Both the position numbers and the translations under genes were made by a program. Below the pieces are notes generated by a model. The model had not been told where the DNA came from. It made no database searches and saw only the letters and a program-made list of their open reading frames with translations. DNA of 8,405 nt from Actinomycetota bacterium (GTDB lineage Bacteria; Actinomycetota; Acidimicrobiia; Acidimicrobiales; Palsa-688). The stretch is taken from positions 675 through 9,079 of the forward strand of contig JAMDDF010000148.1 in assembly GCA_023489205.1 (NCBI GenBank), in the 5' to 3' direction. Shown piece after piece: positions 5,274-8,405 of this stretch (position 1 is its first letter; the number at the start of each line of letters is the position of its first letter).

Positions 5274-7067
5274 GTGAACCCCAGGACACTTCTGTGGTCC
5301 CTGTCCCTTATCCTTGTCATTGCGGTCGCGTCGGTCGGGGCAACCTTCCTCGCAGGGAAGGCTCCCTTGCTCGGGTTGGACCTAAAGGGCGGCGTCGAGG
5401 TCGTCCTCCAGCCCCAGACTAAGAACACCGCTTCGACCACCCTCGACGAGGCTGTCACCATAATCAATAACCGGGTCAACGGGTACGGCATCTCCAATGC
5501 CTCGGTCACCAAGCAGGGAAGCGACATCGTGATCGAGCTCCCCGGCGCCAAAAACGACACCCAGGTCCTAAAAGAGCTCGGCCAGACCGCCCAGCTGTTC
5601 TTCCGGCCAGTCGAGTGCGTTATAGCCCCCTACATACCGCCGGCCACGTCCAAGGCCCCGGCCAAGACCACGACCGGCACTACGACCCCCACGACCGCCC
5701 CCCCCAAGACCGCCCCCCCCAAGACCAAGGGGGGCGCTGGCCACCGCAAGGCTGCTAAAGCCGCCCTTGGAGCGCCTGGGGCGCAGCTGGACTCGGCTGT
5801 GCGGTATGTCGCCGCCCGGGCCAGTGCCACGAAGCCTGCCACTGGCAAGGTCTCCGCGACCACGACGACAGTGCCTAGCACCACCACCACGACCACGCTT
5901 AGTGACCACATCTGCAGCTTGACCACATCCCAGCAGCAGTCGTACATGCCACCCCACGGCGACGCTCATGGGCTCACGCCGGCCGATTGGGACAACGCTG
6001 GGTCGACCGTGGTGCTGCCTTATTACTACGACTTCGTGAAGGGCCAGTACAAGTCTGACGCGCGCTACGTGCTAGGCCCAGCGCAGATGACTGGCGGCAT
6101 CGTGAAAAGTGCCGCTGCCAACTTGAACTCTTCCACGGGCGAGTGGGAAGTCGACCTCAGCTTCACGGGGAAGGGCTCACGGGAGTTCAATAATTACGCC
6201 GCCTCCTACTACAGCTGCTACCGCCAAGACCCGAGCAACCCGCCTGTTGCCGTGCAGTGCCCCCCCTACGGGGCGCTCCAGGCCATCGAGTTGGACGGCG
6301 TCATCCAGTCCGCACCTGCCATAGAAGCGAGCTCCTACAACGGGGCGGCGACGATCAGCGGCTCCAGCACCAACCCCTTTACCTCCAAGCAGGCCCAGAG
6401 CCTGGCCAATGCGCTCACCTACGGCTCATTGCCGGTCCGCCTGGTCACCCAGACGATCGACAACGTGTCGCCCACCATCGGGACCCAGTCATTGCGGGCA
6501 GGGGCGATCGCCGGCGCCGTGGCAGTGCTGCTGGTGATCCTCTACCTGGTTGGCTACTACCGGGCGCTCGGGCTCATCGTTGTGCTCGGGATCTGTGTCT
6601 CGGGGGCGCTGATCTATGCGATAACCACCCTGCTCAGCGCGACCTCGAACCTCGCTCTCACGCTGTCAGGCGTGATCGGCGTGATAGGGTCGGTGGGCGT
6701 AACGGCCGACTCCTGTGTCATCTACTTTGAACGCTTGAAGGAGGACATCCGCTCCGGGCGCACCGTGCGCACGTCGGTGGAGCGCAGCTTTAGCAGGGCG
6801 TTCCGCACGATCCTGGCCGCCGACTTCTCCTCGTTTATCGCCGCGCTCATCCTCTACGCTCTGACCGTGGGTGACGTGCGGGGTTTTGCCTTCTTCCTCG
6901 GGCTCGCCACGCTCCTCAATATCGTGACAACATATTTCTTCACGAGGCCGCTCGTGATCCTGATAGGCCGCCGCTCGGTGGGCGAGGGCGGGGTCCTCGG
7001 CGTGGGTAGGGGCCTCGGAGCGCGCCGGATCTTTGGGGCGGCGGGTGCTGGCGGGGGAGGTAGCTAG
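5274..7067 (+). CDS. secD: Protein translocase subunit SecD, with Cys-flanked insertion in its extracytoplasmic domain
   Basis: SecD, with SecF, uses the proton gradient to pull exported proteins through SecYEG on the outer side of the membrane. The protein has 597 residues and six predicted helices: about 7-26, 408-428, 431-453, 460-477, 512-532 and 536-557. The family motif GLDLKGGVEVVL follows helix 1 (34-45). D479 in VTADSCVIYFER matches the membrane Asp needed for proton coupling (E. coli D519). The extracytoplasmic P1 domain is interrupted at about 116-213 by a Thr/Pro/Lys/Ala-rich segment. Cysteines sit immediately before and after it (C115, C214), and two more lie at C315 and C329. 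The C-terminal tail (about 567-597) is Gly/Arg-rich and probably cytoplasmic. The TAG stop is followed directly by the secF ATG, indicating tight coupling. Confidence 0.98.
   Translation: MNPRTLLWSLSLILVIAVASVGATFLAGKAPLLGLDLKGGVEVVLQPQTKNTASTTLDEAVTIINNRVNGYGISNASVTKQGSDIVIELPGAKNDTQVLKELGQTAQLFFRPVECVIAPYIPPATSKAPAKTTTGTTTPTTAPPKTAPPKTKGGAGHRKAAKAALGAPGAQLDSAVRYVAARASATKPATGKVSATTTTVPSTTTTTTLSDHICSLTTSQQQSYMPPHGDAHGLTPADWDNAGSTVVLPYYYDFVKGQYKSDARYVLGPAQMTGGIVKSAAANLNSSTGEWEVDLSFTGKGSREFNNYAASYYSCYRQDPSNPPVAVQCPPYGALQAIELDGVIQSAPAIEASSYNGAATISGSSTNPFTSKQAQSLANALTYGSLPVRLVTQTIDNVSPTIGTQSLRAGAIAGAVAVLLVILYLVGYYRALGLIVVLGICVSGALIYAITTLLSATSNLALTLSGVIGVIGSVGVTADSCVIYFERLKEDIRSGRTVRTSVERSFSRAFRTILAADFSSFIAALILYALTVGDVRGFAFFLGLATLLNIVTTYFFTRPLVILIGRRSVGEGGVLGVGRGLGARRIFGAAGAGGGGS
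5694..5723 (+). repeat. Two perfect 15-bp tandem repeats with C8 tracts in secD
   Basis: ACCGCCCCCCCCAAG occurs twice in direct succession (5694-5708 and 5709-5723), encoding TAPPK twice and followed by a partial ACCAAG. Each unit contains an uninterrupted run of eight C (5698-5705 and 5713-5720). Whole-unit changes would keep the frame and alter only the length of the SecD insertion. Slippage within a C tract would shift the frame and destroy SecD. Confidence 0.9.
7056..7060 (+). promoter_or_regulatory. Shine-Dalgarno site for secF
   Basis: GGAGG, at the end of a G-rich run inside the last codons of secD, lies 7 nt before the ATG at 7068. This near-ideal site fixes the secF start and shows that ribosomes finishing secD are in place to begin secF. 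Confidence 0.85.
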
Positions 7068-8405
7068 ATGCCTAGCCAACGTGGTAACAGCCAACGTAGC
7101 CGCAGGGTCCGTGCCCCTGTGGGTGCCCCAGTTCCCGGCGACGAACAGCCTCGGGGGAGCGCCTTCGCTCGCCTATACCGTGGCGAGACCAATTTCGACT
7201 TCATCAACCGGTGGAAGTACTGGTTCGCACTTTCGGGCACAGTGATCGCGGTCGGGCTGGTCGCATTGGCGATCGGCGGGCTCAACTTCAGCATCGACTT
7301 CAAGGGTGGCACTCAGTGGGAGGTCCCGACTGCCGCTTCAGTCACCACGGTCAGGTCCAAGCTTTACGCGATCAACCCGGCGCTCGACAAGTCCACCATC
7401 ACCGAGCTCACGAGCAGGACGACGGGCAAAAAGGAGATAGCGGTCGAGGCGCCGTCCTCCCTAGCCAGCGATTCTCACCTCGTCAACCAAGTGACCGATG
7501 AGCTGGCCAAGCTCGCGAGGGTATCGGTCGACAAGGTCAACCTGACCGCGGTCGGGCCTTCTTGGGGCAGCGTCATCACAAAAAAGGCGGTCGAGGCGGT
7601 CATTGTCTTCGTGGTGCTGATCGTCTTGGCTATGTCTCTCTACTTCGAGACCAAGATGGCTTTCGCTGCTTTTGCGGCGCTCGTGCACGACATGGCGGTG
7701 ACGGTCGGTATTTACGCGCTGTCAGGGTTCCAAGTGAGCCCAGACACGGTGATCGCCTTCCTAACCGTGCTTGGTTACAGTCTCTACGACACGATCGTGG
7801 TCTTCGACAAAGTGAAAGAAAACACGCGCGGGCTGGCCTCGACTAACCGCGTCACCTACACAGACGTCGTAAACCTCTCGATGAACCAGGTATTAGCGCG
7901 CTCGATCAACACCTCCTTCGTCTCTGTCGTGCCGGTCTTTTGCATCTTAGTGATCGGTTCGTGGATCCTTGGGGCCTCAGCGCTCAACGACTTTGGCCTT
8001 GCGCTGTTCATTGGGCTCATGAGCGGGGCTTATTCCTCGATATTCATTGCCTCGCCCGTGCTTGCGCTGTTGAAAGAGCGCGAGCCTCGCTACGTGGAAA
8101 TTCGCCGTCGCCTCGCCGCCTACCCACAGTCGCGCCAGGTGCTGACGGCCGCTTCGGTGTCGGGTGGCATGGTCGTGGGGGCCAGGTCGGCGCGCCCAAG
8201 TCGCACTGAGCCGGCGTCGCCGTCGCCGGCATATGCCGGTGCAGGGTCGAGCGCGCGCACTGGCGGGGGCCTCGGGCGGGGCGGGGGTGCCGGCAGTGAC
8301 GACATGGCAGGGGTCGAGGGCGTGGCCGGCGATGACCTAGGTGCTGGCAGCGGTACTGCGACGGCTTCGGGCGAGCTGGACGAGCACGGCTCCGGCAACG
8401 GGCAC
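7068..8405 (+). CDS. secF: Protein translocase subunit SecF, 3' truncated by window edge
   Basis: SecF pairs with SecD in the proton-driven late stage of Sec export. The frame stays open from ATG 7068 to the last base, giving 446 residues with no stop in the window, already longer than E. coli SecF (323). Predicted helices are at about 52-70, 172-192, 197-217, 224-244, 282-302 and 307-333. The family motif FSIDFKGGT (74-82) follows helix 1. D241 in GYSLYDTIVVFDK and R278 in NQVLARSINTS match proton-pathway residues known in SecDF (T. thermophilus D637 and R671). Tyr before D241, where E. coli has Asn, is as I recall the usual actinobacterial form. Residues 1-45 are an Arg/Pro-rich cytoplasmic extension. 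Residues after about 355 form a Gly/Ala/Ser-rich, partly acidic tail of at least 90 residues. The ATG is directly adjacent to the secD stop. Confidence 0.98.
   Translation, partial: MPSQRGNSQRSRRVRAPVGAPVPGDEQPRGSAFARLYRGETNFDFINRWKYWFALSGTVIAVGLVALAIGGLNFSIDFKGGTQWEVPTAASVTTVRSKLYAINPALDKSTITELTSRTTGKKEIAVEAPSSLASDSHLVNQVTDELAKLARVSVDKVNLTAVGPSWGSVITKKAVEAVIVFVVLIVLAMSLYFETKMAFAAFAALVHDMAVTVGIYALSGFQVSPDTVIAFLTVLGYSLYDTIVVFDKVKENTRGLASTNRVTYTDVVNLSMNQVLARSINTSFVSVVPVFCILVIGSWILGASALNDFGLALFIGLMSGAYSSIFIASPVLALLKEREPRYVEIRRRLAAYPQSRQVLTAASVSGGMVVGARSARPSRTEPASPSPAYAGAGSSARTGGGLGRGGGAGSDDMAGVEGVAGDDLGAGSGTATASGELDEHGSGNGH

Noticed and set aside
8226..8239. 14-bp palindrome CCGGCATATGCCGG in secF
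   Set aside because: It lies in the coding sequence of the tail, has no second copy in the window, and a palindrome of this size can arise by chance in GC-rich DNA.

Overview
The window is a gene-dense stretch of a high-GC bacterial chromosome (GC well above half, estimated by eye). All eight genes lie on the + strand and are housekeeping genes. In order they are ruvC (5' truncated by the window edge), ruvA, ruvB, queA, tgt, yajC, secD and secF (3' truncated by the window edge). High GC, frequent GTG/TTG starts, ruvC-ruvA-ruvB upstream of yajC-secD-secF, and the SecF signature GYSLYDTIVVFDK together point to an actinobacterium. The queA-tgt pair between ruvB and yajC makes me think of a deep-branching class such as Acidimicrobiia. 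That placement is an inference from memory of gene orders, not a search result.

Region 1 (1-2213) encodes the Holliday junction machinery. RuvC is the resolvase, RuvA the junction-binding tetramer and RuvB the AAA+ branch-migration motor. ruvC/ruvA and probably ruvA/ruvB each overlap by 4 nt (GTGA), so translational coupling is likely. Region 2 (2242-4429) encodes two consecutive steps of tRNA queuosine synthesis. Tgt swaps guanine 34 for preQ1, and QueA then converts it to epoxyqueuosine. tgt overlaps the end of queA. Region 3 (4503-8405) encodes the accessory Sec translocon proteins YajC, SecD and SecF. Each has a good Shine-Dalgarno sequence, and secF starts directly after the secD stop codon.

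The 73-nt gap 4430-4502 is the longest non-coding stretch. With the end of tgt it contains the only promoter-like sequence I could find, so yajC-secD-secF may have its own transcription start in addition to read-through.

I see no mobile element, CRISPR array, tRNA, rRNA or toxin/defence gene, and no evidence of an undescribed system. The unusual content is within the proteins. Long low-complexity Gly/Ala/Ser/Thr/Pro segments have been added to RuvA, YajC, SecD and SecF. The SecD insertion is flanked by a pair of cysteines on the outer side of the membrane. A few normally conserved positions are changed in RuvC, QueA and Tgt.
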